A DNA stretch of 64,000 nucleotides from Flavitalea plasmicola (GTDB lineage: Bacteria; Bacteroidota; Bacteroidia; Chitinophagales; Chitinophagaceae): assembly GCF_030546645.1 (NCBI RefSeq), contig NZ_JAUOTO010000001.1, positions 62,001 through 126,000 of the forward strand. Reading direction: 5' to 3'. Every line of letters begins with the position of its first letter. Position 1 is the stretch's first letter. A program made the position numbers and the translations under genes. This document shows, in pieces, positions 36,636 through 46,387 of this stretch. Below the pieces are notes generated by a model. That model had not been told where the DNA came from and did no database searches. It worked only from the letters and a program-made list of their open reading frames with translations.

Positions 36636-39600
36636 ATGAGCAACGAAATATTGAACGGCAAGCGCTACCTGGTGAGAAATGTCACGATGGTACTGCTTTT
36701 TCTCATTGCTTCAATCCGGCTGTTGGCGCAGGATAAGCAGATCACGGGCAGGGTGGTTGCCAATGAAAATGACAGTTCGCTGGCTGGTGCATCTATAACC
36801 CTTAAGGGAACGAATAATAGCATTGCCACCAAGGCGGATGGCAGCTTTTCGTTAAATGCCCCGGCGAATGGGACACTGGTGATCACGGCTATTGGCTATA
36901 CAAAACAGGAGATAGCCATCAACGGCCGCACCACGATCAACATCCGCCTGATAGTCGATCCAAAGCAACTGCAGCAGATCGTTGTGGTGGGGTATGGAAC
37001 CCAGCGGCGAAGGGATGTCACCGGCGCTATTGCGAGCATATCCGCCGATCAGATAGCGAAAGTGCCTGTAACCACCCTGGACCAGGCCTTACAGGGCAGG
37101 GCCCCTGGTGTACAGATCACCAACAACGACGGGGCGCCGGGTGGCGGTGTCTCAGTACAGATCAGGGGTGTAGGTACTTTCGGATCCAATGACCCTCTGT
37201 ATGTAGTGGATGGCTATCCCATCAGCGGGGGTATCAATACGATTAATCCCAGCGACATTGCCAGCATCGATGTGCAAAAGGATGCATCCGCAACCGCCAT
37301 TTACGGCAACCGGGCATCCAATGGCGTTGTGATCATCACTACAAAACGCGGCAGAAAGAACATGACGCAGGTGTCCGTCGATGCCGAATCTGCGATCCAG
37401 TCCAGGCCAAAGACCTATAAGGTGCTGAATGCGCAGCAATTCGGAAAGCTGGCCTTCGATCATGCCGCGCTGGACGGATATACAGCTCTTCCCAACTGGG
37501 CAAACGCAGATACCCTGCATGAGGCGGACTGGCAGGATGCCGTCTACCGGACGGGGCTAAGACAGAAATATAATATTGCCATCCGTGGCGGAAGCGATAA
37601 GACGCAAACGGCATTCTCTGCCGGATATTTCGATCAAAAGGGAATTGTGCTTGGTTCGAGGTTCAAACGCTTTAACCTGAGCGCGAACCTGGATTATCAG
37701 CCCCAGACCTGGTTAAGATCCTCCACCAGTATCAAGTACAGCCGGGGCGATGCGAAGACTTCGTTTGGTACGGGAGGCCAAGGCGCTGCGGCCGGCATTG
37801 GTTATCTGACAAAATTGCCGCCCACGCTCGATGGCGGCAACCTGCTGACCAGCCAGATCAAGGATGGGAATGGCAACTATGGTTTTTTCAATCCGAATAA
37901 TCAGGCGGTGCGGAACTGGGGCAATGGCCCGGTGTACAACATAGAGACCCAGGATCAGAAGAACCTGACCAATTATTTCCTGGGCACCAGCTCCCTGGAG
38001 CTCACTATTCTCCCGGGGCTGCGGGTGAAAACGAATTTTGGCGCCAATGTCAGCGATTATTCCGGCTACTATTTCACACCATCCGATGTGCGGGCATTGA
38101 CCCAATATGGGACGGGCACGCAGTCGACGCTGAACTTTTACAGCCAGTCGGCGAACAATACTTTCGAGTGGCTGTGGGATAATACGGTTTCCTATACCCG
38201 CACATTTGGCGAACATAGCATTGACTTTGTGGGTGGCTATTCGTCACAGAACAATACTTTCCGCCAGATCGGCGGCCAGGGCAATAACCTGAACAGCGAT
38301 CAGCTGCGGGATCTGGGGGATCTTCCTTCGTTGACGAATTACTATGGCAACCAGCGAACGATCACGCTGATCTCCCAGTTCGGCAGGTTGCAATACGGGT
38401 ATAAGGACAGGTACCTTTTGCAGGGCGTCATCAGAAGGGACGGGTCGTCGAGGTTTGCCGAAGGGAAGCAGTATGGCGTATTCCCTTCTATTTCCGCGGG
38501 ATGGCGGATCAAGGAGGAAAGCTTTATGCAGAGCGTCAGCTGGCTGAATGACCTGAAGCTCAGGGCCAGCTATGGAGAGCTTGGCAACCAACTGACCATA
38601 CCTCCTTTCCAGTACCTGTCGCTCTATACGTCCGGTCCGGGCGCCGCCAATCAGGGCAACAACGGTTATCCCTTTAATAAGACCTACCAGCCAGGCCTCG
38701 TATTGGCCTTCTTACCCAATCCCAATCTGAAATGGGAGACGTCCAAGCAGACGGACATCGGTTTTGATGCATCATTACTGAACAACCGCGTGACCTTTAC
38801 GGTAGATTACTACCGGAAAGAATCGAAGGACTTTCTGCTGGTGATCCCGGTTCCTCCACAAACGGGATTCACCTCCGGGAGCGCGAACGTGGGCAGCATT
38901 GTGAACCAGGGCGTCGAATTCAGTGCAACCTACGCTCATGCGGCAGGGGATTTCCATTATAACATCGGGTTCAACCTTACCACGGTGAGCAACAAGGTGC
39001 AGAGCCTTACCACAGGGCTGGATCATATCTATAATCTTTCGGACCTTGGCTTCTCCAACACCGGCTCCAATAACTGGCATACCTACAGCATTTCCCAGGT
39101 AGGCCGCTCTGTCGGCGAATTTTATGGATATAGGTCGGCCGGCATCTTCCAGTCCCAGAAAGAGATAGATGATCTGAATGCGGTGGCGGCAGCTAAGTAT
39201 GGTCCGGGTATCTATTATCAGTCAACGACCGGTCCGTCCAAGAGCGCGACGGTCGGCGATCGTAAATACGTAGATATTAACCATGACGGCAGGATCACGT
39301 CGGACTCCGACCAGGTGGCGCTGGGCAGTCCTATCCCTAAGTTCTATGGAGGTGTGACGTTTGATGGATCGTATAAAAATTTCGATTTCAGCATTTTCTT
39401 CTACGGCACTTATGGCAACAAGATCTACAATTTCCAGCAAAGGACACTGGAAAGCTTTGGCTCCTCGACGGGATCGGTGGGCATAGAGAACATCGGCACG
39501 GAATATTACAATAATGCATGGACAGCCAGCAACCATTCCAACCGCTATGCCAAGATCGATGCAAATGAGTTCAACGCCAATACACGACCGTCTGACGTCT

Positions 39601-39890
39601 ATGTGGAGAATGGGAGCTATTTGCGATTGCGTAACCTCACCATCGGGTATACGGTGCCCTTAAAGCTCACGGGCGCTTTCGCTCCGAGGATCAGGATCTA
39701 TTTCACCGCGCAGAACCTGTTTACCATTACCAAGTACTCAGGGCTCGATCCTGAGATCGGTATTCCACAGGGAACGGATGTCAACAATTCCGCCAATACG
39801 AATGTGCGCAGCGTGACCTCCGCGGGGGTCGATGTGGGAACTTACCCATCCTCCAAGTTCTATACATTAGGGTTTAACGTGACGTTTTAA
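36636..39890 (+). CDS. SusC/RagA-family TonB-dependent transporter, third pair
   Basis: A 1084-residue outer-membrane transporter with signal peptide (MVLLFLIASIRLLAQ), carboxypeptidase-regulatory-like domain (ITGRVVANENDSSLAGASIT), plug (LQQIVVVGYGTQRRRDVTGAI, then GVVIITTKRG) and a barrel ending GFNVTF. It is followed 23 bases later by its SusD. No sigma/anti-sigma pair is present; a LacI regulator lies downstream at 45148. Confidence 0.95.
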   Translation: MSNEILNGKRYLVRNVTMVLLFLIASIRLLAQDKQITGRVVANENDSSLAGASITLKGTNNSIATKADGSFSLNAPANGTLVITAIGYTKQEIAINGRTTINIRLIVDPKQLQQIVVVGYGTQRRRDVTGAIASISADQIAKVPVTTLDQALQGRAPGVQITNNDGAPGGGVSVQIRGVGTFGSNDPLYVVDGYPISGGINTINPSDIASIDVQKDASATAIYGNRASNGVVIITTKRGRKNMTQVSVDAESAIQSRPKTYKVLNAQQFGKLAFDHAALDGYTALPNWANADTLHEADWQDAVYRTGLRQKYNIAIRGGSDKTQTAFSAGYFDQKGIVLGSRFKRFNLSANLDYQPQTWLRSSTSIKYSRGDAKTSFGTGGQGAAAGIGYLTKLPPTLDGGNLLTSQIKDGNGNYGFFNPNNQAVRNWGNGPVYNIETQDQKNLTNYFLGTSSLELTILPGLRVKTNFGANVSDYSGYYFTPSDVRALTQYGTGTQSTLNFYSQSANNTFEWLWDNTVSYTRTFGEHSIDFVGGYSSQNNTFRQIGGQGNNLNSDQLRDLGDLPSLTNYYGNQRTITLISQFGRLQYGYKDRYLLQGVIRRDGSSRFAEGKQYGVFPSISAGWRIKEESFMQSVSWLNDLKLRASYGELGNQLTIPPFQYLSLYTSGPGAANQGNNGYPFNKTYQPGLVLAFLPNPNLKWETSKQTDIGFDASLLNNRVTFTVDYYRKESKDFLLVIPVPPQTGFTSGSANVGSIVNQGVEFSATYAHAAGDFHYNIGFNLTTVSNKVQSLTTGLDHIYNLSDLGFSNTGSNNWHTYSISQVGRSVGEFYGYRSAGIFQSQKEIDDLNAVAAAKYGPGIYYQSTTGPSKSATVGDRKYVDINHDGRITSDSDQVALGSPIPKFYGGVTFDGSYKNFDFSIFFYGTYGNKIYNFQQRTLESFGSSTGSVGIENIGTEYYNNAWTASNHSNRYAKIDANEFNANTRPSDVYVENGSYLRLRNLTIGYTVPLKLTGAFAPRIRIYFTAQNLFTITKYSGLDPEIGIPQGTDVNNSANTNVRSVTSAGVDVGTYPSSKFYTLGFNVTF

Positions 39891-39913
39891 TCAATACTAC
39901 AAACACAAGCAAT

Positions 39914-41539
39914 ATGAGAAGCAAAAAATATTTATTATACGTCGCTCTTGGTTGTCTGCTGGTGCCGCTGGCCTGTTCCCGGAACTTTCTCAACCAGAAG
40001 GACACCTCGAATGCCAGCGAGGAAGCGTTATTCAAGACACCGCAGGACGGGATCAGCCTGGTGAATGCCATCTATGACGGCTTCCAGCACGATAACCAGA
40101 GCTTTGTCCTGAAGGCACTTTGGTACAACGCCAACTACTGCAGCCAGGACTTCTTCAACTGGGGAGCGGATGTCTCCTATAATACTTATCTCTTTCCAAC
40201 GGACTTCGGATCAACCGCCCAGTTCTGGAACCTGTCGTACCAGGGTATATCCCGGGCAAATTCGGCCATACCTATCATCGCCAAAATGCACGATAATAAG
40301 GTGATCGGGGATTCGCTGGCCAACTTCCTTACGGGGCAGGCTTACTTCCTGAGAGGGGTGTTCTATTACTATCTTGCCTGTACGTTCGGCGGTGTCCCAC
40401 TGGAATTGAATGTGGTGACGAATGGACTTCATCCCCGGGCAAGCCAGGATTCGGTGTTCCTGCAGGTGGTGGCTGATATGACTGCCGCTTCGGGCCTGCT
40501 GCCCTGGCCGGAAAACCTTCCTCCCTCGGACCTGGGAAGGGCTACCCGGGGCGCGGCTTTCGCTTATATGGGCGCCGCCCAGATGTGGCTGAAAAAATAT
40601 TCTGATGCCGTGGCGACATTCAACCAGGTGATCCCGCATTACCAGTTGATGTCAAATTACATGGACATCCATGAATACAATCACCAGAACAACCAGGAGT
40701 CCATCTTCGAGCTGCAGTTCTCGCTCCCGGGCGGCGTTACCCCGGACTGGAGCTACAACAACAACGAAGTAACCTGGAACTCCTCCTTCATGTGGCCCTG
40801 GGAAACCTCGAACTTCGGCTATACATATGCCAATAAGAAGCTGTATACTTCCTTCGAGGCGGGCGACCTGCGCAAGGCTGCAACGATCATCGGTCCGGAT
40901 GATACCATCGCCAGCCCGGGCATCGTAGCTATCGGGGGGATCAAAAACTATGCTCAGGTGAAAGCCGGTTTTGCAGGAACGCTATCCCTGCCTAAGTCCC
41001 ACTTCACCGGCACGGACGGTAAGATCATCAACACCTGCGGTAAGACGGGCGACCTTTGGACTGGCGACCAGCCGGGCCAGCCCAGATCCGGATATTACGG
41101 TATGAAGTTCTGGCGCGACCCGAATGTCAGCGGTAACACGCCCAGCGCTGCCGATGGCAAGACGCATATCTTCGGGGACCAGAACGTGACGATGCTGCGG
41201 CTTAGCGAAGTGCTGCTGGACAAAGCCGAAGCGCAGTTCAAAAGCAATGATGCCGCCGGCGCCACAGCTACGCTGCAGACCGTAAGGGACCGCGCCTGGG
41301 GCGGCGCCGCTCCCCCCTCGCCTTTTGGTCCTGACTTCATGCAAATGATGCTGCAGGAATACAGGCATGAGCTGGCCGGCGATATGTCCCTTTGGTACGA
41401 TCTGAGGAGAACGGGCCTTCATATCCAATACATTAAGGATAACTTTGGGATCGATATACCCAGTGGTCATGATCTGCTGCCGATCCCTCAGTCAGCCATT
41501 GCCACAAACCCGACATTGAAGCAGAACCCGAATTATTGA
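39914..41539 (+). CDS. SusD/RagB-family lipoprotein, third pair
   Basis: A 541-residue surface lipoprotein (lipobox LVPLAC; Cys about 21). SusD helices include GQAYFLRGVFYYYLACTFG and the C-terminal LQEYRHELAGDMSLWYDLRR. It binds glycan over the third SusC. A terminator hairpin lies 24 bases after its stop. Confidence 0.94.
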   Translation: MRSKKYLLYVALGCLLVPLACSRNFLNQKDTSNASEEALFKTPQDGISLVNAIYDGFQHDNQSFVLKALWYNANYCSQDFFNWGADVSYNTYLFPTDFGSTAQFWNLSYQGISRANSAIPIIAKMHDNKVIGDSLANFLTGQAYFLRGVFYYYLACTFGGVPLELNVVTNGLHPRASQDSVFLQVVADMTAASGLLPWPENLPPSDLGRATRGAAFAYMGAAQMWLKKYSDAVATFNQVIPHYQLMSNYMDIHEYNHQNNQESIFELQFSLPGGVTPDWSYNNNEVTWNSSFMWPWETSNFGYTYANKKLYTSFEAGDLRKAATIIGPDDTIASPGIVAIGGIKNYAQVKAGFAGTLSLPKSHFTGTDGKIINTCGKTGDLWTGDQPGQPRSGYYGMKFWRDPNVSGNTPSAADGKTHIFGDQNVTMLRLSEVLLDKAEAQFKSNDAAGATATLQTVRDRAWGGAAPPSPFGPDFMQMMLQEYRHELAGDMSLWYDLRRTGLHIQYIKDNFGIDIPSGHDLLPIPQSAIATNPTLKQNPNY

Positions 41540-41562
41540 TTTTCACAGTTTAGCTATAAAGT

Positions 41563-41596
41563 GAAGGCTTTGTATTTTTACAGAGCCTTCCTTTTT
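41563..41596 (+). terminator. Terminator between susD and the FG-GAP gene
   Basis: GAAGGCTTTGTA and TACAGAGCCTTC form a 12-base stem with one G-U pair and a TTTT loop, followed by CTTTTT. It lies inside an otherwise same-strand gene series and only 14 bases before the next ATG, so it may lower expression of the downstream gene relative to susCD. Confidence 0.8.
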
Positions 41597-41609
41597 ATCC
41601 AACGTATTT

Positions 41610-44600
41610 ATGAAGCGACTCTCTCATTTGTATGTGCTGCTGCCCTTTATGCTGCTGGGCGCCTGTCATGGGAAACCTACTTTATTCGAAAGTATCCCTT
41701 CCTCCCATTCAGGGATCCATTTTAACAATGTCATCACGGAGACGGATTCCATCAACCCGATGGATGTGGTGAATATTTACAATGGAGGAGGCGTAGGCAT
41801 CGGCGACTTCAACAATGACGGGCTGCAGGATATTTACTTCGGCGGCAACCAGGTGCCCGGGAAGCTCTACCTCAATAAGGGCAACTTCTCCTTCGAGGAC
41901 ATCACAGACAAGGCCGGCGTCGGCGGGATGGGACGGTGGGCCAGGGGGATCTCCGTCGTCGATATCAATAATGACGGGCTGATGGATATTTACATTTGCA
42001 ACACGATCTATAAAGACCCGCAGAGAAGACGGAATATCCTGTATGTGAACCAGGGTATGGATAAGGAAGGTGTCCCGCACTTTAAGGATATGGCTGCGGC
42101 ATACGGCCTGGATATGCATGGCCAGTCAACGATGGCCAGCTTTTTCGATTATGACAACGATGGGGATCTGGATATGTATCTTACGGTGAATGAGGCATCC
42201 AACGGGGAGAAGTTCAGCACCTTCCTTCGACGCAACGACCTGAACATTGCCGCCAGCGTGGGGAAGCTGTATCGCAATGACATGGACAGCAGCTTGCGGC
42301 ATCCCGTCTTCCATGATGTGTCGGATGCCGCCGGCATAAAATACGAAGGTTTCGGGCATGCCGCCTCGGTATGCGATATCAACAATGACGGCTGGAAGGA
42401 CATCTATGTCTCGGACGATTTTTTGTCCAACAATATCCTTTACATCAATAATCATGACGGCACGTTCACCAACAGGTTGAAGGACTATTTCAAGCATACT
42501 TCTTTCAATTCGATGGGCCAGGACGTGGTGGACATCAATAATGACGGGCTGCCGGATGTGATCGAGCTGGACATGAACCCGGAGGACAATTACCGTAAGA
42601 AGAAGATGCTGGCTTCGGATACCTATCTTACCTATCAGAATTTCGACAGCTATGGATATGAATACCAGTATGTGCGGAATACCTTGCAGATCAACCAGGG
42701 CCCCCGGGTAGGTGAAAATGATTCCATCGGCGCGCCCCTCTTCAGCGACATCGGGTTTATGAGCGGCATATCCCAGACCGACTGGAGCTGGAGCCCGATG
42801 GTGATCGACCTGGATAATGACGGATTACGCGACCTCATTGTCACCAACGGATTTCCCAGGGATGTGTCGGACCACGACTTCATGGCCTACCGGGAAGAGC
42901 ACAAAGGGATGGCCTCGAAAAAGGAGCTGCTGGGGCAGATCCCGCAGGTAAAGCTGCATAACTATGCTTTTAAGAACAAGGGTGACCTCACTTTCAGCGA
43001 TGAATCGGCGGGCTGGGGCTTGATGAAGCCGACCTTTTCCAATGGCATAGCTTATGCCGACCTGGACAATGACGGGGACCTCGACATGGTGATCAATAAT
43101 ATCAATGACGAGGCCCTGGTGTACAGAAATACCATGCGGGAGAAGGATACGGCGAAAACCCATTTCCTGCAGATCAGGTTCCGGGGCGGCAGGGAAAATG
43201 TCAATGGGCTGGGCGCCATTGCGGACATTTATTACGATCATGGGAAGCGGCAGACCTATGAGAACAATCCCTATCGGGGATATTTGTCCACGATGCAGGA
43301 TGTGGCGCATTTCGGACTGGGCGGGGTGAAGACGGTGGACTCCGTCGTTGTGCGGTGGAGTGATGGCAGGCAGCAGACGATGAGGAATATCGGCGCCAAC
43401 CAGGTGCTGACGGTGAGCCTGGCTGATGCCGTGGGGCCCTGTTTATTGCATCAGCCGGCTGTTGCTTCCGATGCCCTCCTTAGGGAGATCACGCGGGAAG
43501 CGGGCGTGACCTACCGGCACCATGATTATGATTTTATCGATTTCGATATTCAGCACCTGCTGCCGCATAAGCTATCTGAGTATTGTCCTGCGCTGGCAGT
43601 GGCGGACCTGGACGGCAACGGGCAGGATGACCTGGTCATCGGCGGGAATGGCGTGTATGCGACGCATGTGCTCCTGCAGCAGGCGGACGGCAGATTTGTC
43701 CAGCAGGACTCACTGCCGGGAACGATCTTCCATTCAAAGGTGGCGAAGGATGAGGGGATCCTCTTATTTGACGCCAATGGGGACGGCAAACAGGACATCT
43801 ACATCGCCAGCGGAGGATATGAGCTGGCTCCCGGCGATGAAGGTTACCGGGACCGGCTGTATATCAATGACGGCAAAGGTCATTTCAACCAGGATACGCT
43901 GGCTTTGCCGCGGGATCATACCAGCAAGTTCTGCGTGCGGGCCATGGATTATAACCATGACGGGAAGTTGGACCTGTTCGTTTCGGGGCGGGTGGATCCC
44001 TGGAATTATCCGAGGCCGGTCAGCAGCTGTATCCTGAGGAACGATTCGGAGCATGGCAAGGCCAGGTTCACGGATGTGACGGAGGAAGTGGCGCCGGCGC
44101 TTAAGAACATCGGGATGGTCTGCGATGCTTTGTTCACCGACTTCGATGGGGATGGGCAGACGGACCTGATCGTAGTGGGCGAATGGATGCCTGTCACTTT
44201 TTTGAGGAATGTGGGCGGCAGGTTCAGTAATGTCACCGCCGCCACTGGCGCCGGCGGGCTCAGCGGCTGGTGGAATTCCATAGCAGCGGGTGATTTCAGG
44301 CATACGGGAAGAACGGATTATATCGTAGGGAATGTGGGGTTGAATACCTTGTACCAGGCCAGTGACGAATACCCCGTGTATATGACGGCAGGGGATCTTG
44401 ACGGCAATGGCAGAACGGTGGGGGTGCCCTCCCTGTTCCTGCCCGACCGGAATGGGGTGAAAAAAGAGTTCCCTGCTGCCGGTCGCGACGATATGACCCG
44501 TCAGATCAACAGCCTGAAAAGGCGTTTTCCCAACTATAGGTCATTTGCGGAGGCTACCCTGGAGCAGGTGCTGACGCCGGAACAAAGGAAGCGGGCCCTC

Positions 44601-45185
44601 CGGTGGAAAGCCAATATGCTGCAGTCCTGCTATCTGCGGAATGACGGAGGCGGGAAGTTCACTGCAATACCCTTGCCGAATGAGGCGCAGGCATCCACGA
44701 TCAATGGGATGGTGGTCGAGGACTTTGACGGAGATGGCAACCTGGATGTACTGATCAACGGTAATGATTTCGGGACCTCCATTGGCATCGGGCGGTATGA
44801 TGCATTCAACGGACTCTTATTGAAGGGAGATGGCGCCGGCGGATTCAAGCCGCTGACCATGCTGCAAAGCGGCATTTGTATCCCGGGCAATGGCAGGGCG
44901 CTGGTGACATTAAGGGGAGCAAAGGGAGGCTGCCTGGTGGCGGCCAGCCAGAACAAGGGCGATCTGAGGTTGTTCGCGGAAAACGGACGGCGTAAAGCCG
45001 TCATTGCGCAGGCTGATGATGTGACTGCGATCATCAGCTTCCGGGACGGGCGACAGGAAAAGAAGGAATTGTATTATGGCAGCTCATTCCTATCCCAGTC
45101 CACCCGTGCCATCATGTCCAGTGACAATGTCAAAAGCATAGAGATCATCAACGCAAAGGGAGTACATCGGACGGTAACACCGTAA
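41610..45185 (+). CDS. FG-GAP/VCBS repeat lipoprotein with ASPIC/UnbV domain
   Basis: A 1191-residue surface or periplasmic lipoprotein (LLGAC; Cys about 19). Many calcium-binding FG-GAP blades are visible (DFNNDGLQDIYFGG, DINNDGLMDIYICN, DYDNDGDLDMYLTVN, DLDGNGQDDLVIGGN, DFDGDGNLDVLINGN), forming two beta-propellers. An ASPIC/UnbV domain sits between them at about 510-605 (NGLGAIADIYYDHGKR, then VVVRWSDGR). Such CRTAC1-like proteins accompany susCD pairs in Bacteroidota, perhaps as surface glycan binders; the molecular role is unknown. Its 3' end overlaps the convergent LacI gene by 38 bases. Confidence 0.85.
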   Translation: MKRLSHLYVLLPFMLLGACHGKPTLFESIPSSHSGIHFNNVITETDSINPMDVVNIYNGGGVGIGDFNNDGLQDIYFGGNQVPGKLYLNKGNFSFEDITDKAGVGGMGRWARGISVVDINNDGLMDIYICNTIYKDPQRRRNILYVNQGMDKEGVPHFKDMAAAYGLDMHGQSTMASFFDYDNDGDLDMYLTVNEASNGEKFSTFLRRNDLNIAASVGKLYRNDMDSSLRHPVFHDVSDAAGIKYEGFGHAASVCDINNDGWKDIYVSDDFLSNNILYINNHDGTFTNRLKDYFKHTSFNSMGQDVVDINNDGLPDVIELDMNPEDNYRKKKMLASDTYLTYQNFDSYGYEYQYVRNTLQINQGPRVGENDSIGAPLFSDIGFMSGISQTDWSWSPMVIDLDNDGLRDLIVTNGFPRDVSDHDFMAYREEHKGMASKKELLGQIPQVKLHNYAFKNKGDLTFSDESAGWGLMKPTFSNGIAYADLDNDGDLDMVINNINDEALVYRNTMREKDTAKTHFLQIRFRGGRENVNGLGAIADIYYDHGKRQTYENNPYRGYLSTMQDVAHFGLGGVKTVDSVVVRWSDGRQQTMRNIGANQVLTVSLADAVGPCLLHQPAVASDALLREITREAGVTYRHHDYDFIDFDIQHLLPHKLSEYCPALAVADLDGNGQDDLVIGGNGVYATHVLLQQADGRFVQQDSLPGTIFHSKVAKDEGILLFDANGDGKQDIYIASGGYELAPGDEGYRDRLYINDGKGHFNQDTLALPRDHTSKFCVRAMDYNHDGKLDLFVSGRVDPWNYPRPVSSCILRNDSEHGKARFTDVTEEVAPALKNIGMVCDALFTDFDGDGQTDLIVVGEWMPVTFLRNVGGRFSNVTAATGAGGLSGWWNSIAAGDFRHTGRTDYIVGNVGLNTLYQASDEYPVYMTAGDLDGNGRTVGVPSLFLPDRNGVKKEFPAAGRDDMTRQINSLKRRFPNYRSFAEATLEQVLTPEQRKRALRWKANMLQSCYLRNDGGGKFTAIPLPNEAQASTINGMVVEDFDGDGNLDVLINGNDFGTSIGIGRYDAFNGLLLKGDGAGGFKPLTMLQSGICIPGNGRALVTLRGAKGGCLVAASQNKGDLRLFAENGRRKAVIAQADDVTAIISFRDGRQEKKELYYGSSFLSQSTRAIMSSDNVKSIEIINAKGVHRTVTP

Positions 45186-46215
45186 CCCTGGCCTTACTGG
45201 ATTCCCCGATGCGCAGCTCGACAGGCAACAGCTGCCGTTCGTAGTCGGCGACGGGCCGCTTGGATTCTATCGATTTGATCAGGAGCCTGGCCGACACCCT
45301 GCCCATCTGGATAGCGGGCTGCCGGATCACTGTCAGGGAAGGACAAAAAAGATCGGTGTTCTCCATGTTGCTGAAACCCGCCAGCGCAACTGTTCCCGGA
45401 ATATTCAATTTCATATCACGGCAGCACCTCATGGCGGCGATGGTCAGTTTATCGGTGGAAGTAAAAATAGCATCCGGCTTATGGTCGCCGTCGAACAGCT
45501 CCTGCATGGCGGCTTCTACTTCATAGTAATCGGCGCCGTCATGCGGACAAAATTTGATCAGTGACTCGTCTGGCGCCATGTGGTGCTCCTCCAAAGCTTT
45601 CTTATAGCCTTCCAGCCGCATCGCGGTGATGTATTGCAGAGGGGAGTCTCCAATGAAGGCGATCCTGCGGCACTGGTTCTTTAGCAGGTGATGGGCGCCT
45701 TTGTATCCCCCCAGCTTATTATCGATAAGTACTTTATGACCAGGAAGATCTTCGACGATCCTGTCGAAGAAGACGATGGGAAGGCCGCGCTCTTGGAGGT
45801 TGGTGAAGTGGCAAAGGTCCGCGGTCTCGGGCGCGACGGAAATAAGGCAGCCGTCGATGGACCTGGAAGCCAGCATTCTTGTGATGCTCATTTCATTTTC
45901 GTAGCTGCCCAGGCTTTGTGTGATGATGATGTTGTATCCATTTTCCCTGGCAACCGATTCTATACCGTTGATGATCTGTGAGAAGAAGCTGCTGGCGATC
46001 TCATGTACGATGACCCCTATGGACCTGCTTCTTTTCGCTTTGAGACTTACCGCGATGGGGTTGGGGGTGTAGTTGATCTTATTTGCATAGTCCAGGACCA
46101 GCTGTTTTGTCGTCTCGCTGATGTCGTTGCAATTCCTCAGCGCCCTGCTTACTGTCGACGGTGAAAAGCCTAAGGACCTTGCGATGTCTTTTATGGTGGC
46201 TGCTTCGAATCTCAT
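45148..46215 (-). CDS. LacI-family transcriptional regulator
   Basis: A 355-residue regulator with the LacI helix-turn-helix TIKDIARSLGFSPSTVSRAL at the very N-terminus and a sugar-binding domain (RSIGVIVHEIASSFFSQIIN). The ATG at 46215 was chosen because the extra 12 residues from 46251 precede the helix-turn-helix without matching the family. It is divergent from the AGE epimerase gene and lies beside the third susCD locus, both likely targets. Confidence 0.9.
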   Translation of the reverse strand: MRFEAATIKDIARSLGFSPSTVSRALRNCNDISETTKQLVLDYANKINYTPNPIAVSLKAKRSRSIGVIVHEIASSFFSQIINGIESVARENGYNIIITQSLGSYENEMSITRMLASRSIDGCLISVAPETADLCHFTNLQERGLPIVFFDRIVEDLPGHKVLIDNKLGGYKGAHHLLKNQCRRIAFIGDSPLQYITAMRLEGYKKALEEHHMAPDESLIKFCPHDGADYYEVEAAMQELFDGDHKPDAIFTSTDKLTIAAMRCCRDMKLNIPGTVALAGFSNMENTDLFCPSLTVIRQPAIQMGRVSARLLIKSIESKRPVADYERQLLPVELRIGESSKARVTVLPSDVLPLR

Positions 46216-46302
46216 TTTTATGGATTGTGTAGTTGAAATTGATCTATCCACCTATTCTTAAGCTAATTTAACGTTGTTCCCGCTCAAATGGTGCAGTCTG
46301 TT

Positions 46303-46310
46303 TAATTTTG
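46303..46310 (+). promoter_or_regulatory. Putative -7 box of the epimerase gene
   Basis: TAATTTTG fits TAnnTTTG, 78 bases before the ATG at 46388. A TTG at 46274-46276 is about 26 bases upstream, longer than the usual spacing. AACGTT at 46270-46275 is a small CG-centred palindrome that could be part of a LacI site. Confidence 0.35.
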
Positions 46311-46387
46311 GCCATGATCGGCTAAAAATGTATCAGGATTGCGCCATCGGGTGCTTTAACATTGTACACCCATCAAATCGTTAGTTT

